Source of the DNA: Coix lacryma-jobi var. lacryma-jobi | Lineage: Eukaryota; Streptophyta; Magnoliopsida; Poales; Poaceae | DNA: 64,000 nt | NCBI GenBank assembly: GCA_009763385.1 | Contig: CM019827.1 | Location: 112,247,204 to 112,311,203, forward strand | Direction of reading: 5' to 3' | Part shown: piece by piece, positions 32,521 through 44,868 of the stretch | How positions within the stretch are numbered: position 1 is the stretch's first letter | Layout: each line of letters starts with the position of its first letter | Translations under genes and position numbers: made by a program | The notes under the pieces: generated by a model | The model's database searches: none | What the model saw: the letters and a program-made list of their open reading frames with translations, nothing else | What the model was told of the DNA's origin: nothing

Positions 32521-35500
32521 TGTAACACCTCTGGGTTTAACTGTAATTAACTTGACATGTCATCATCTTAAGCATTAATCTTTTCCTGTGATGCATTTGA
32601 TTTGCCTAATTACTATGCTTTGATTCCCTTTCCAAACCCTAAAAGCCCAATTCTCTCTATAAGGGCAAAATGGTAATTTCCCCTCTGTGCCTAGTTCTAT
32701 TTAATTCTTGTTCAAATTTAGTGCCCTGATGTTTGCTGCATTGATCAAAGTTCAAAAATCATTTTTGATTTGATTTTCCCTTTTGCAAAACCCTGATTTC
32801 CAAACCCTGGATTTTTATCCTCTTTTTGTAATTCAAAAATTTTCAAATTTGAGGTTGGTCCAAACAGCAAAGTTGTAGATCTTGTCAAGAGGAACAACTT
32901 TGGTGTTTGCAGATTTTCAAGTTTCCATACAAAATCAGAAGTAATTTCAAATTTCTCCAAACTTAATTTTGTCCCTTTTTCGGTTTTCAAAAGGATCTCA
33001 AAAACTTTTGAATTTCAGAAAAAGTTTATATTGGCAAAGTTGTAGGTCTCAAAATTTTGAGCAACTTTGGTGTGTTGAGTTTTCTTCGTATAGTTCAGTT
33101 TTGGGAGTAATTTCAAAATTTCAGAGAAGGGAAATTTGGCTTTAAATATCGTCACTGTGCACGAACCTTAAAGCCAGGGGGCCCCGGCCTCCGGCAAGGA
33201 CGCCGCACCGCGCGCGAGCCTCGCCGCCCCTGCCGAGTCCGGCTGACCCGCGCCCGTGCCGCGCGGCCAAGCTCGGGCGCTCGCTTTTCCTCTCGGCCCC
33301 TACCTACCGCCGTCTCGCTCATCCCCTACCCTCTTCCTCTTTCCCCTCGGCCGCGGACAGCGCGCAGTTGCCGGCCGCCGGCAAGCCGCCCCGCCGCGCG
33401 CGCGTTCCCCCCGCACCAAACCGCCCTACCATGTTCCCTACCTCCATTTATGTCGCCGAACGCTCCCCATCCTTCTAACCGGACCCCCCCCCCAGCTCCG
33501 CCCGCGGCTATAAAAGCCGCCGGGATCCGCCATTACCGCCACCACGGCGCCACGCACCACCGGACCTCCCCAGCACCCGCCGAGCCCGCCGTTGCCTTCG
33601 CCTTGAGCTGCTCCACCTTCCTGAGCAATCAATTTCACCCCTCCGCCCTCCTATCGCCGGCGCGGGAGCTTCGTCCCCGACTCCGGCAAGCGGCCGCGTT
33701 TCGGCAAGAAGAGGAAATTCGCCGCCGTGAGTTTTCCTCCCGTCCCTCCGACCCCTGCCCTCTCTTCCTCACCTCCGTGCGCTCCTAACCGCACCTCGGT
33801 AATCCCTTTTGGCGGACAGAGCCACCGGACGTCGTTCGCCGCCAGAGAGCTCCGCCGGAGTACCTCCACCGTCGAGCTCCCTCCTCCGACCCTGCACCGC
33901 CTCGCCGAGTCTCTCTCCCGACTCACGGTGAGCCCGCAAACCTCTCCCCACACTCGGTTTTCCCAGCGCAAGTCCCGAACGGCCGGTCCGCCGTCCGTCC
34001 CGTCTGCGACTCGCCCGAGCCCTACTGTCCGTCTCGCCCGAGCCCAAGCCTCGGCGAGCGCATGCCCTCCGCTTCGCCCGAGCCCAAGCCTCGGCGAGCG
34101 CATGCCCTCCGCTTCGCCCGAGCCCAAGCCTCGGCGAGCGCATGCCCTCCGCTTCGCCCGAGCCCAAGCCTCGGCGAGCGCATGCTCTCCGCTTCGCCCG
34201 AGTCAGGCCTCGGACGGAGGCTTACTTCTCCGTCTCGCCCGAGCCTCCGGGCCAGGCCTCGGACGAAGCTGTCGCTTCCGTCTCGACCGAGCCCGTCTCG
34301 ACCGAGCCCCGCGCGATTCGCCCGAGCCCCGCGATTCGCCGAGCCCGGCCTAGAAGGAGCACAGTGCTCTTCTCTTTTTCTGAGAGATGTGAATATTGTT
34401 CTGTTTCTTTTTTTGTATGATTTTCTGTGTGGCATCCAAAAATTCTGAATTTTTGTGGTAGACCTCTTTAGCTGTGTATTATTTTATAAAAATATGAAAC
34501 TATGACTTTTCTGCAAGAATTTGAAAATGTAAAATCCCTCTTTAATTAATAAATGGAAGTTTTGGATTTTTAGAAAATCATTTATAACTCCAAAACTCTT
34601 GAGATAAATTTTTTGTGACCCTGTTATAACATGCTGAACCTCTGGTAAAATTTTGAAGTCTTTTGGGAACAAGTTGATTTTGGAGCTTTATTTAAATAGT
34701 TGAATAGTGCCTTTTGTTAATTAAATGTTTGATTTTGTTAAGCACCTAAATGACCTCCAAAAATTATGAAATTTGCTTCGACAACTGTTTATACCAAAAT
34801 GAACCCAAGAGATCTTTTTGGGTAAATTTTGAAGCAACTGTATAAAATGACCTTTTTTTTTAAATAATTAAAAAAAATATAGAAATCAAGTAGAGTTTAT
34901 GTTGTATGCCCTGTCATATGACTTTTGGGATTGTTTGCTGTTTATAGACCCCCCCCCTTTGGTCTATGATGTTTGAGATGCCATGCTTGTTTTGTGTTTA
35001 GGGTCGGATAAATGATGCTTAATAGGTTGTTTAATTTTGCTTAGAGATCAAAATAAGTAACTTTGTGTCTGTGCTAGAAGTTATTTGCACGATAGAAAGT
35101 TGTGCTCTAGTTTCGGTAGAAATGTCCTATTGTTCATGTCAGCATCCTCATAAGCATACATCATTGCATCCGTATAGTGACCGAAGGAGAAGGCATCAAG
35201 GTCGAGGCAGCCACTGACGAATCTACTCCCGAAGCGACCCCGAGCTCCAACCATCTGCACTGCCGACCCGAGGCCCGTCCTCCTTGCTCTTCAAGGCAAG
35301 CCCCGGTGCATTTAACCCTTCCTTGAATTTATAAAATGTTTTCCTTAAATGCTTTTGAGTTAAACTATTGCATTAGGTTATAAGAGTTGTGTGTTATCCT
35401 AATTGATGCACTATCCACCTTGACCACTGATACACCCGATACCTGCTTTTCAAAGTATTTGAAAAATGCTTAGCAATACTTATTGAATTAGACTTTGCAA

Positions 35501-36769
35501 TAAAATGCCAATTTCAAAAGTGTGATCACTTTAAGATGTTTATGGGAATTTGGCTTTTACTCCCGTCTACTGGCTAGTTACCTGATCCGTACCTAGTCAA
35601 TAGCGTGGAGAGGTTGTCCGAGCGTACGGTGCCGTCATGTTGTAGTCCGGGACTCAACAGTTGACACCGACCGGGACAGGGTTGAAAAACTGACAGGACT
35701 ATTACGCTTGGGTGAGATATAACCAAGGTATGTTCTGGCTGGAAAATTAGGGACCATCCGTATGGGGGCCTGCTGGTCAAGACTTGTAACTATTCACATA
35801 CTTCGGAAAGCTCTGGCTCCGAGGAATCCTTTATTGGACCGACAACCGCGCACTGGGAGTGGAGAGATGGCGGAAGTAGCATGTACCCACGTGGGTTAAA
35901 GTCCCGGAATTGGTGTGGTGTACTGTACTTCCGGGTGGCGTAGGACCGGGCCCAATCCTGGAGGAATCGTGGTAGACGAGTTGGCATATGCAAGCTTGGG
36001 TGCTACATATGCAGTGTGGATAGGGATCCTCAGCTGAGTATTATTTATCCGGATTAACGTTGCTCCTCGGTTATGGAGACTTGGTCCACTGACTGTCAAC
36101 GGAGAGTGGTTCTCAACTAGGAATGTTTTGAAATGTAAAATGAATCATGAAAGATGAAGATTTGAGGAATACTGAATCTTTCAAAAATAAAATAAGGTTT
36201 ACAAAAATGCTTTTCTGCAAAATACTTGATCTTGCTTAAGCCTTACCTTGACTACCCTAAGCCTTCATTCCTGAGTCTTCTCCCTTTTCTTTAGTCGGGT
36301 AAGTCTTGTTGAGTACCCCGTACTCAGGGTTTGTTACCCATGTTGCAGGTATGCCTGAGACCCCGATGTGTCTCGCACCCTGTTGCGTGACCTTCGTCCA
36401 GGAGGAGGCCGATGAGGCCGATGAGTAAATGTGCACCCTCGGGCTAGGTGTTACATGTATCTTTATGTTATTGCTTCCGCTACGTTGTCTACTTTGAATT
36501 TCCCGAACAATGGTTTGTAATAATCGTACTCCTTACCTCATTTGAAACCCTGTTTTGTAAAAACTAATGTTATTTAAGTCTTCCGCTGATTATTCCGATG
36601 TTATTTGTAAAAGTATGCAATGCTGTAACCGAATTGTGAGATGATCCTGCGGACATTGGGCACTGATGTAGCCCGGTGGCGAACAGGTCTTAATCACATG
36701 GAACATGGGTTCGGCTGTCAGAAGTTGACAGGGACACGTGGGCCATGGGGTTAAGGTCGTTCCGTCACA
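32521..36769 (+). repeat. 3' LTR of element D
   Basis: 4,249 bp nearly identical to 22622-26860. Differences are mostly single-base gains or losses, often in short homopolymers. It includes a TATA box at 33509-33515 and four 40-bp repeats at about 34038-34198. The target duplication GTAAT follows at 36770-36774. Confidence 0.9.
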
Positions 36770-37102
36770 GTAATACTAAAGTAATATTGGAATAATGATA
36801 AGTGTACCTGAGATATAAGAGAGCGAACCAGACCAGAGACACCGGGAAATAAACCGACCTCCGATGCCAGTCACTCGCACCCGCTTCTCTCTTAGCAAGC
36901 TCTACACTACTATACCACTGGTCAGGGCTAAGCTGTGCTAAACTAAGAGGCGCGCTGCAGCGAGGGCACTAGAGCTATGCTCTCTCTACTAGCTAACCTA
37001 CTTGCCTAAGCTCTCTGAGCTTCTAACCTAGCTCTCACTTGCTTTCTTGCTTCTTGTGTGTGTTGTGTTGCTTCCCCTGACGTGATGCCTCCAGGAGGGT
37101 AT
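36770..37102 (-). repeat. 5' LTR of element C, second part
   Basis: Continues the C LTR after element D (compare about 16912-17240) and ends with GGTAT at 37098-37102, the target duplication of element E. Confidence 0.85.
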
Positions 37103-38256
37103 TGTTGTTCTGGGCCGAAACCTTGGAACAGTGGTTGTCGCCGAAACACTCGAAAGCACTCAGACAAACGGACGAAAGGAGAAAGCAACAGGCGAAACGA
37201 ACTGCTCTTTATATTGATACTGTAGAATCAGGATCCCTTGTGTACAGAGTCCCGGTCGGGCTCTATTTATACTCGTACACACATTTCTACACGGACCAAA
37301 ATGCCCTTGCGGTCTTCAGAGGTTGTCTTGGGGAGGAAGGCACACCTCAGCCCCCTCCGAAGACGTGTCGTGGGGCCCACGCGCCGCCAACTCAGCTCCC
37401 CTCCCGACGAACGCATCGTCTCTCTCGCCGGAATCTGTCCCTGCAAAACCGGGTATCGACCGACGACAATCTTATTCGGATTACGAAACCGAAACGAAAC
37501 CTAACGCTCCTTCACCAAGACAGAAACGACCGTCGATAGCTTCGACGAAAGCAACGCTTCGCTCGGTTGACGATAGCATTGACGAAAGCAACGCTTCGCT
37601 CGAGCGGAAGCAACTCTCCACTCAGCAGACGATAGTTTTGACGAAAGCAACGCTTCGCTCGGTTGACGATAGCGTTAACGAAGGCAACGCTTCGCTCGAG
37701 CGGAAGCAACTCTCCGCTCAGCAGACGATAGCTTCGACGAAAACAAAGCTTCGCTCGGTTGACGATAGCGCTGACGAAAGCAACGCTTCGCTCGAGCGGA
37801 AGCAACTCTTCGCTCAGCAGACGATAGTCCTGACGAAAGCAACGCTTCGCTCGGTTGACGATAACGTTGACGAAAGCAACGCTTCGCTTGGCTGACGATA
37901 GTTTTGACGAAAGCAACGCTTCGCTCGAGCGGAAGCAACTCTCCACTCAGCAGACGATAGTTTTGACGAAAGCAACGCTTCGCTCGGTTGACGATAGCGT
38001 TGACGAAGGCAACGCTTCGCTTGATTGACAATAGCCTTGGCGAAAGCAACGCTTCGCTCGGTTGACGATAGCGTTGACGAAAGCAACGCTTCGCTCGGTT
38101 GACGATAGCGTTGACGAAGGCAACGCTTCGCTTGATTGACGATAGCCTTGGCGAAAGCAACGCTTCGCTCGGTTGACGATTATGCGCCTCGTTCGATCAC
38201 GCGGCGATGCCTGAAAGGAGGTATCGGGGGCCGAAACTATTGTCCTTCTCCTAATA
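37103..38256 (-). repeat. 3' LTR of element E
   Basis: 1,154 bp. The outer end is intact (TGTTGTTC), but the inner end reads CTAATA where the partner LTR has CCAACA, so the conserved terminal dinucleotide is mutated here. A minus-strand TATAAATAG lies at 37269-37261. It is 37 bases shorter than the 5' LTR, exactly one internal repeat unit. A minus-strand polypurine segment (GAGGGGCTAC) adjoins at 38257-38266. Confidence 0.85.
37535..38180. repeat. 37-bp tandem repeats in element E 3' LTR
   Basis: The core unit is GACGATAGCGTTGACGAAAG plus CAACGCTTCGCTCGGTT (37 bases), alternating with a variant module containing CGAGCGGAAGCAACTCTCC. The array is open in several frames on both strands; those ORFs are regarded as products of the repeat. 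The matching array in the 5' LTR is about 51767-52450. Confidence 0.9.
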
Positions 38257-38656
38257 GTAGCCCCTCGACGCTCCCTTTCGCCTTATTTGACGAAAAGGAC
38301 GTCGCTTTTGTCTCTATTTCGGCCGACGGCGCCGTCCCTGAAGTGCGAAACGAAGACCGGAAGCGTTTATGCCTCTTTCATTTTTTTTTCTTACAAATGT
38401 TAAAGAGCATGGCCTCTCTTTTTTCTTTTTTTTTCTTTTTCTTTTTTTTATTATTTATTTATTTATTATTATATATATATATATTCAATTATTTTTTATT
38501 TTATTTTATTATATTTGTTATTATATTTTATTTGAAGTTAAAGCTTCTGTAAGCCGTCATGTCGGTTATGTACTGATTTGTTTGCTAAATTACTATTTTC
38601 AGATGACATCCGTTGGTATTCGTGCCACTGCGGTTGACTTTTGTCCGCCCTGACCC
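38257..38656 (+). other. Spacer between element E 3' LTR and its antisense gene
   Basis: Contains a low-complexity T-rich and (TA)n tract at about 38380-38520. No conserved coding is seen. It may hold distal promoter sequence for the antisense gene. Confidence 0.4.
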
Positions 38657-38663
38657 TATAAAA
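38657..38663 (+). promoter_or_regulatory. TATA box of the element E antisense gene
   Basis: CCCTATAAAAGGGG lies about 130 bases upstream of a donor-like AACGGTAAGC (38789-38798) whose matching acceptor (CTCTCTAG) ends one base before the ATG at 38900. This makes a TATA-box promoter and leader intron for a gene running opposite to gag-pol. Confidence 0.6.
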
Positions 38664-38899
38664 GGGGTTTGTCGGCGTCATTTTGCTTCTTCTCTGCCTT
38701 TTGCTTGCGCTCTAGCTTTCGCCCCTTTATTTCACTGGCAGTCTTCCGGTCGTTGTTTCGCGCTTCGCTTTCGTCTATTCGGTGATCGTAACGGTAAGCT
38801 TTTTACCTTTCGTTGCAACCTAGCATTTTAATTTTAGATTCGTCTACCTTTCTTTCGCATTCTCTATTTTCCGGTTTTGTGATTTCGCCGTCTCTCTAG

Positions 38900-41800
38900 A
38901 TGCCTCGGTCGGTAGAGACTTCGGCGGAAACGTCTTCGTCTTCCGAAAACGAAAAGTCTGGTTCAAAATCCGAAGGGTATTCGTCCAGTTCCAGCTCATC
39001 TTCTTCCGCGAGCAGCTCCTCGGATTCTAGCCGTCGTGATTTTGTTTCGCCACAGACGATACCAGAACCTGGGACGCCTCGGGATTTCGAATCTGATCAT
39101 TCGGAACAAGTATCAGTTACGGATTCCGCTACCGTCTCGCCCGTGGGTTTGTCTATTGAGGACAGTTTTGTTTTAGGCAAATCCCTAGTGAATCATATGC
39201 AGATTCAGGATATGGTCAACAAAGGGCTTTTGGTGCCTGACTCTCTTGGTCGTTCACGATTTCGCCCTCCTGGCGACGAGGTCATTCCACGGCCGAAACC
39301 CAATGAAGCGATTGTCTTTCGCGACTTTTTTGTTGCTGGGTTGCATTTCCCATTGGAGGGTTTCGTCGCTGAAGTGCTTGGTTTGTTCGAGGTTCAGCTT
39401 CATCAGCTTACACCAAATGCTGTTGCTCGTCTTAGCGTTTTTGCAATGGCCATGAAGATGGTTGGTGCGCCTCTGAACGCGAATGCTTTCGCTCGCTTTT
39501 ACAAGATTCAACAACGCCGAAACAGGATCGGTGCGTCTGATGTAGGGCAGGATGTATACTCTAGTTTTGGCGCTTACGTTTTCGTTCCGAAAAACAGCGA
39601 AATTGGAGGCTGCCTAGTGCCAACTTATCGTAACAAGTGGCCTCAATGGGCAAAATTTTGGTTTTACCATGAAGTTTGCTCTGAATCGGATGTGGCTGAT
39701 GCTGAAGCAAATGGTCTTGATCGTGCGTCACTTCTTGTGTCGAAACTTGCTCTGCTTTCGTGCGTGAGACTTCCTTCCTTTTCGTCCGTCCAGCCGGAAG
39801 AGCGGCGAAGCGGCGAAGCGTTTCTATTGATGGCGGCTCACCAAATCAGTCGAGACTTGGTTGAGGAATGGATTGCTCTTGGCAGGTTTCCGCTTTGCAG
39901 CTATACTAAGTTTTCAGAGTTTGTTGATCGTTCCGGCTATCGCAGTCCCAAGCTTTCGATATCTCGGCCACTGTCTTACCCAAGCGATCGCTTATTCGTC
40001 GCATATGTCGAAACGCAAGCCGATAAAGTTTGCGGTTCGTACTTGACCAAGGAGAGCGAAATGAAAATCGCTTGCCTTGATGGCAAAAAACGCCTTAATC
40101 GCATTTTTGATTTGATGGGGATTTCTTACGATGATCGATCAATTCTGGACGACGAAACCGGCAAGAGAGTTTCGGCGGCTAAACGTAAAGTTGTTCGAAA
40201 AGTCTGTGGTAAACGCCGGTTCCGCGAAATTTATGATGTTCGGATTGGAAGGGAAATTTCGAACCCCCTTAGAAAGAGTAAGAAGGTTTCGTTTGTTGCT
40301 GATGATGGCCCCTTTGGTTTTGTTGATTCAATCGGTAGCCATGGGGTGAGAAAATGGTCCCCTCTCTTTTTTTTTGTTTTTATTCACGTTTCTTTTGCAT
40401 TGCTTTCGCTTTTCCGCATATCTCAGTGCCACTTATGGTTTGATAAAACTTCTGTTGATAAACAGGTGACTTCCGGAATGGCTCCGAAGAAGGTGTCTGC
40501 TGCTGCTGCTGCCGCTTTTGATGATGAGGTTTCGGTTCTGGAGGTTCCGACGTTTGCCAGAACCTCCAAGAAGCATGGTCGTGCCGACGACGCAGCTCTT
40601 CGGGATGATGGGTCTAAACGTAGCAAGACGCTTGTTACGCGAAAGACTCCTACCGATCGTGACGTTGGCAAGGAGAAAACACCTTCGACAGCGACCGATA
40701 AGGTTCCCGACACTGCGAAGGTAAGAGTAGGTTTTATCGAGAGTCCATTCGCTTAACTCAAGATATGGTAGAAAGGCGATTGCTTGGTCATGGTCGACTG
40801 GTTCTGTCATCGAAACCTGGTGATTATGGTGAGAAACGTCTATATTCGGGATCCAGTTCCTCTGGTGAAATGGATCCGGCGAAAGAAGAATCTTACCGCA
40901 TTGCTCGTTCTCTAGGCGTTCCGTCAGATGCTCAGCTGGCATGCGGTTTCGACTACCGCGAGCTTGGAATTTTGCCTGTCGAAAACCCCTCATTGGCGAA
41001 ATTCTTCGAGCTTTGCGGGCGTTCCTTTCATGCTCCGGAAGTCGAAAGGGATCTCCTCAACGTAGACAACACTCAGCTTGCCGAAGCTATCGACTACCAC
41101 GTAGTCAGCGTGAGTTTCGTTCAAATGCATCCATTTTGATTCACTATGTGTTTGTTTTTGTTGACTTTCGGCTAAAAGCTTTGTATTCGAAACAGGGCCT
41201 GATGATTAGTCGGAGTCTTCACCGGCAGAATCAGTTGTTTCGTCAGAAACTTGAAGACGAGAGGGCTTTGTTGACCGGTCGTATTGACGAACTGACGAAA
41301 GAGGTCGAAACCCTCCGCCAGAAAAAAGATGACGAAAGATCTGCGCGGAAGGCAGCGGAAGCTAATGTGTTGAAGCTTAAAGAAGAGCTTGCTTCCGTCC
41401 ATAGGGTTAAGATTGATGCAGCAGCAGCCTTCAAAACCCAGGCTCGCGAAGTAGCGCCTCACTATCGCTATTGCCTTCGTAGCATTGGGTCGGATCCTGG
41501 CCTTTCGGCCGAATATGACATGAAATCATTCATGTTATGGCTGCGAAACGAGGTTTCGGCCCTAGAAGGCAATCTTACCCTTGCACGCGATTTCGCTGCC
41601 GTTACGGCTTTTAAAGCCATATGCACAGGGTTGATGGATGCTGGCTGTGATCATTTGATGAATTTGGAGATTAAGGACGTGGACCACTACTGGAGAGCTC
41701 CGTCTGAAGCAAATGCTGTTAGCAAATGTTTTTTCGATGATTTCTGGTCGGTTGGTGGAAATGATATGGCCATGATGAAGGCCGCCGAAAGCCGTGGCAA

Positions 41801-42545
41801 GGTACATAATCTGCTTTCGTTGTGCGATTGTATAATTATTTTTCGCTTAGCTATAGCCTGTCGAATATTTATATTTAAGACTTGATTTGGTTTTCGTTTT
41901 GCAGAACGCGGAGGAGAAAAAGTCCATTCGCGCTTCGATCAAAAAATTCCTTGATGAAATGAGAATCGCTCGTGAGCCTGGAAGTGCTTCGCCGGCGGTT
42001 TCCCCTGCGGAAGAGCCTGAATCCTCGGCCGCTGCTGCTGCGCGTGACGGCGAAAGTGAAAGGGTAGCTGATTAGACGTTGTTCTTATTTCGTGAGATGA
42101 GCGATAAAACTTGGCTGGTTGTGTAATCGACATTTTAACTGTTGTCTGTGTTTAAACACTTTTGGCTGCTCAGGTTCCTGAGGCGGAGCCTGCGCCAGCA
42201 TCTGACGTTAATCCTGTCATGATTCGTTATGGCGACTTCTTTGTTGGAGGCGCGTCGTGGTTACGTTACCGTCAAAGAGTTCAAAATGCTCGACTTTTTG
42301 ATTTTTTGAACCTTCGCTATCGTCGTATGCGCCGAAAGGAAATTTATCTTCAAAATTTCTTTGCCTCATTCGATCGTTCGATTCTGGCGAATAGGAGTCG
42401 ACTTCGGAGAGAACGCGGGGAACCAGTTCGTGACCCGCCATCTGGCCTCCGAGAACCGAAGTCGGAACCTTTCGACGATATGTCGGAAGCAATCATAGAC
42501 CGTCGATACAATTTCTTTTTTCGGAATTATGGCTGTAATAGTTGA
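38900..42545 (+). CDS. Antisense multi-exon gene in element E, 'putative gypsy-type transposon' domain
   Basis: Predicted exons: 38900-40345, 40466-40720, about 40834-41109, 41196-41801, 41905-42063, 42174-42545 (stop TGA). The introns have GT..AG ends and every junction is phase 0. The start of the third exon is uncertain (40765-40834). The N-terminus is Ser-rich (residues 10-50). A globular region (residues about 115-330, e.g. HFPLEGFVAEVLGLFEVQLH) resembles the Pfam 'putative gypsy type transposon' family found in grass elements. A basic cluster AAKRKVVRKVCGKRRFR could be a nuclear signal. A coiled coil lies in exon 4 (DELTKEVETLRQKKDDERSA). It lies opposite to gag-pol, between integrase and the 3' LTR, with its own TATA box. 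No frameshift is needed, unlike gag-pol. Its function is unknown. It could be regulatory, or simply an acquired gene. Confidence 0.7.
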
Positions 42546-42651
42546 TTAAGCAAACGTACATTTGTTAATTCGAATGGAGAAATAGAAATCTTGCTTTAAC
42601 TGATTCTCGTGTTTCGTTTCCTCCCTTTTTTGTCATCATCATTTTTTGAAT

Positions 42652-44340
42652 GGCGCCGTCCCTCAGCCTTTTCGGCGAGGGCGATGAAAGCGAGCGAAAG
42701 GCGTCGAAAGCTAGCCCCTCGCCCGATACTTTAGAAAAACGGCGCCATCCCCCAACCTTTTTGGCGAGGGCGACGAAAGCGAGCGAAAGGCGTCGAAAGC
42801 TTGCCTCTCGCCCGATACTTTAGAAAAATGGCGCCGTCCCCCAACCATTTCGGCGAGGGCGACGAAAGCGAGCGAAAGGCGTCGAAAGCTTGCCTCTCGC
42901 CCGATACTTTAGAGAAACGGCGCCGTCCCCCAACCTTTTCGGCGAGGATGACGAAAGAGGAGCGAAAGGCGTCGAATGCTTGCCGCTCGCCCGATACTTT
43001 AGAAAAACGGCGCCGTCCCCCAACCTTTTCGGCGAGGGCGACGAAAGCGGGGCGAAAGGCGTCGAATGCTAGCCCCTCGCCCGATACTTTAGAAAAACGG
43101 CGACGTCCCCCAACCTTTTCGGCGAGGGCGACGAAAGCGAGCGAAAGGCGTCGAAAGCTAGCCCCTTGCCCGATACTTTAGAAAAACGGCGCCGTCCCCC
43201 AACCTTTTCGGCAAGGGCGACGAAAGCTAAGCGAAAGGCGTTGAATGCTTCCCTCTCGCCCGATACTTTAGAAAAATGGCGCCGTCCCCCAACCTTTTCG
43301 GCGAGGGCGACGAAAGCGTGCGAAAGGCGTCGAAAGCTAGCCCCTCGCCCGATGCTTTAGAAAAATGGCGCCGTCCCCCAACCTTTTCGGCGAGGGCGAC
43401 GAAAGCGAGCGAAAGGCATCGAAAGCTTGCCTCTCGCCCGATACTTTAGAAAAATGGCGCCGTCCCCCAACCATTTCGGCAAGGGCGACGAAAGCTAAGC
43501 GAAAGGCGTTGAATGCTTCCCTCTCGCCCGATACTTTAGAAAAATGGCGCCATCCCCCAACCTTTTCGGCGAGGGCGACGAAAGCGTGCGAAAGGCGTCG
43601 AAAGCTAGCCCCTCGCCCGATGCTTTAGAAAAACGGTGCCGTCCCCCAACCTTTTCGGCGAGGGCGATGAAAGCGAGCGAAAGGCGTCGAAAGCTTGCCT
43701 CTCGCCCGATACTTTAGAAAAACGGCGCCGTCCCCCAACCATTTCGGCGAGGGCGACGAAAGCAAGCGAAAGGCGTCGAAAGCTTGCCTCTCGCCCGATA
43801 CTTTAGAGAAACGGCGCCGTCCCCCAACCTTTTCGGCGAGGGCGACGAAAGCGAGGCGAAAGGCGTCGAATGCTAGCCCCTCGCCCGATACTTTAGAAAA
43901 ATGGCGCCGTCCCCCAACCTTTTCGGCGAGGGCGACGAAAGCGAGCGAAAGGCGTCGAAAGCTAGCCCCTTGCCCGATACTTTAGAAAAACGGCACCATC
44001 CCCCAACCTTTTCGGCGAGGGCGACGAGAGCAGAGCGAAAGGCGTCGAATGCTTGCCTCTCGCCCTATACTTTTAGAAAAATGGCACCGTCCGCCAACCT
44101 TTTCGGCGAGGACGACGAAAGAGGAGCGAAAGGCGTTGAAAGCTAGCCTCTCGCCCGATAGTTTTAGAAAAACGGCGTTGTCCCCCAACCTTTTCGGCGA
44201 GGACGACGAAAGAGGAACGAAAGGCGTCGAAAGCTAGCCTCTCGCCCGATAGTTTAGAAAAACGGCGCCGTCCCCCAACCTTTTCGGCGAGGGCGATGAA
44301 AACAGAGCGAAAGGCGTCGAATGCTAGCCCCTGGCTGATT
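42652..44340. repeat. 89-bp minisatellite in element E (about 19 copies)
   Basis: Units begin GGCGCCGTCCCCCAACC and contain TTTTCGGCGAGGGCGACGAA and GCCCGATACTTTAGAAAAA. Starts at 42652, 42741 and 42830 show the 89-base period. The length is not a multiple of three, so the long ORFs seen here change frame between units and are not genes. It begins about 100 bases after the antisense gene's stop. Confidence 0.9.
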
Positions 44341-44868
44341 TTCGATTGATTAACTTTTTGTCGGTGATACAAAAACGTTGCCGCTAACTATTATCAGCAA
44401 GGTGCACCAGCTGCTCTAGCTGTTTGTAGGTGTATTGGCAGATGCGCGTTGCTGGTAATTCAAGAATGCTCCTTGGTGGCATGCTTTCGCGCACTCGACT
44501 TTTACTGCGCGTCCTCACCCACTGCGTCTACTGTTTGACTCATGGCCGAAACCGCAGGTTTCGCTTTCGTCACGTTTTATAAAACTTGACAGCTCTCTCT
44601 CTTCCTGATACCCTCTTATTCCTAGGTATTTTATATACTAACTTTGTTTTGCTCCTTGTCTATCCCGCTCATCCCTTCAACTGCTTTTGGCTGAAAGACC
44701 CCTTGGGTTGTATATATAGTGGATGAGTAAGGTACAAGATTTTGATGTTTGGTGGTTGTGGTGGTTGTGGTGGTTGTATCTTAAGCATTAATTGTGCTTA
44801 TATTCTGTACTTTTTGCTCCTATCCTCTTTCAAGGTTGTCGTTCCTTGCATTATTGTGCCTTGTTTCG
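44341..44868. other. Spacer between the two element E arrays
   Basis: No conserved coding. Contains a short GGTTGTGGT repeat near 44750-44775. Confidence 0.4.

Larger units (their letters stand above)
22622..36769 (+). mobile_element. Ty3/gypsy chromovirus element D (Tekay/Del-like), complete with frameshifts
   Basis: 14.1-kb plus-strand element flanked by a perfect GTAAT duplication (22617-22621 and 36770-36774), inserted in the 5' LTR of element C. Order: 5' LTR, tRNA-Met primer site, extra ORF, gag, protease, reverse transcriptase, RNase H, integrase with terminal chromodomain, polypurine tract, 3' LTR. The LTRs are 4,239 and 4,249 bp and nearly identical, so insertion was recent. The coding region nevertheless carries many frameshifts. 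Confidence 0.9.
15863..37102 (-). mobile_element. Non-autonomous gypsy element C (gag-protease only), interrupted by D and E
   Basis: Direct repeats of about 1.9 kb starting TGGTAGTTCTTAAC at 15863 and 21555 are its LTRs. Between them are a polypurine tract, a gag-protease region on the minus strand and a tRNA-Asp type primer site. No reverse transcriptase, RNase H or integrase is visible, so it must have depended on another element. It cuts element A's gag at 15863. Its 5' LTR is split by D at 22622 and by E at 37103. A 13-bp continuation at 52526-52538 is all that remains beyond E before a junction with element F. Confidence 0.85.

Noticed and set aside
37323..38160. ORFs of 140-190 codons on both strands rich in SVDDS, NASLERKQL or RSVAFVNAIVNRAKR repeats (and copies at 51744-52429)
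   Set aside because: They follow the 37-bp tandem repeat of element E's LTRs. The period keeps several frames open at once, so openness is not evidence of coding.
42652..44340. CRISPR-like or coding array
   Set aside because: Units are contiguous 89-bp tandem copies without unique spacers, inside a plant retrotransposon. ORFs shift frame between units.
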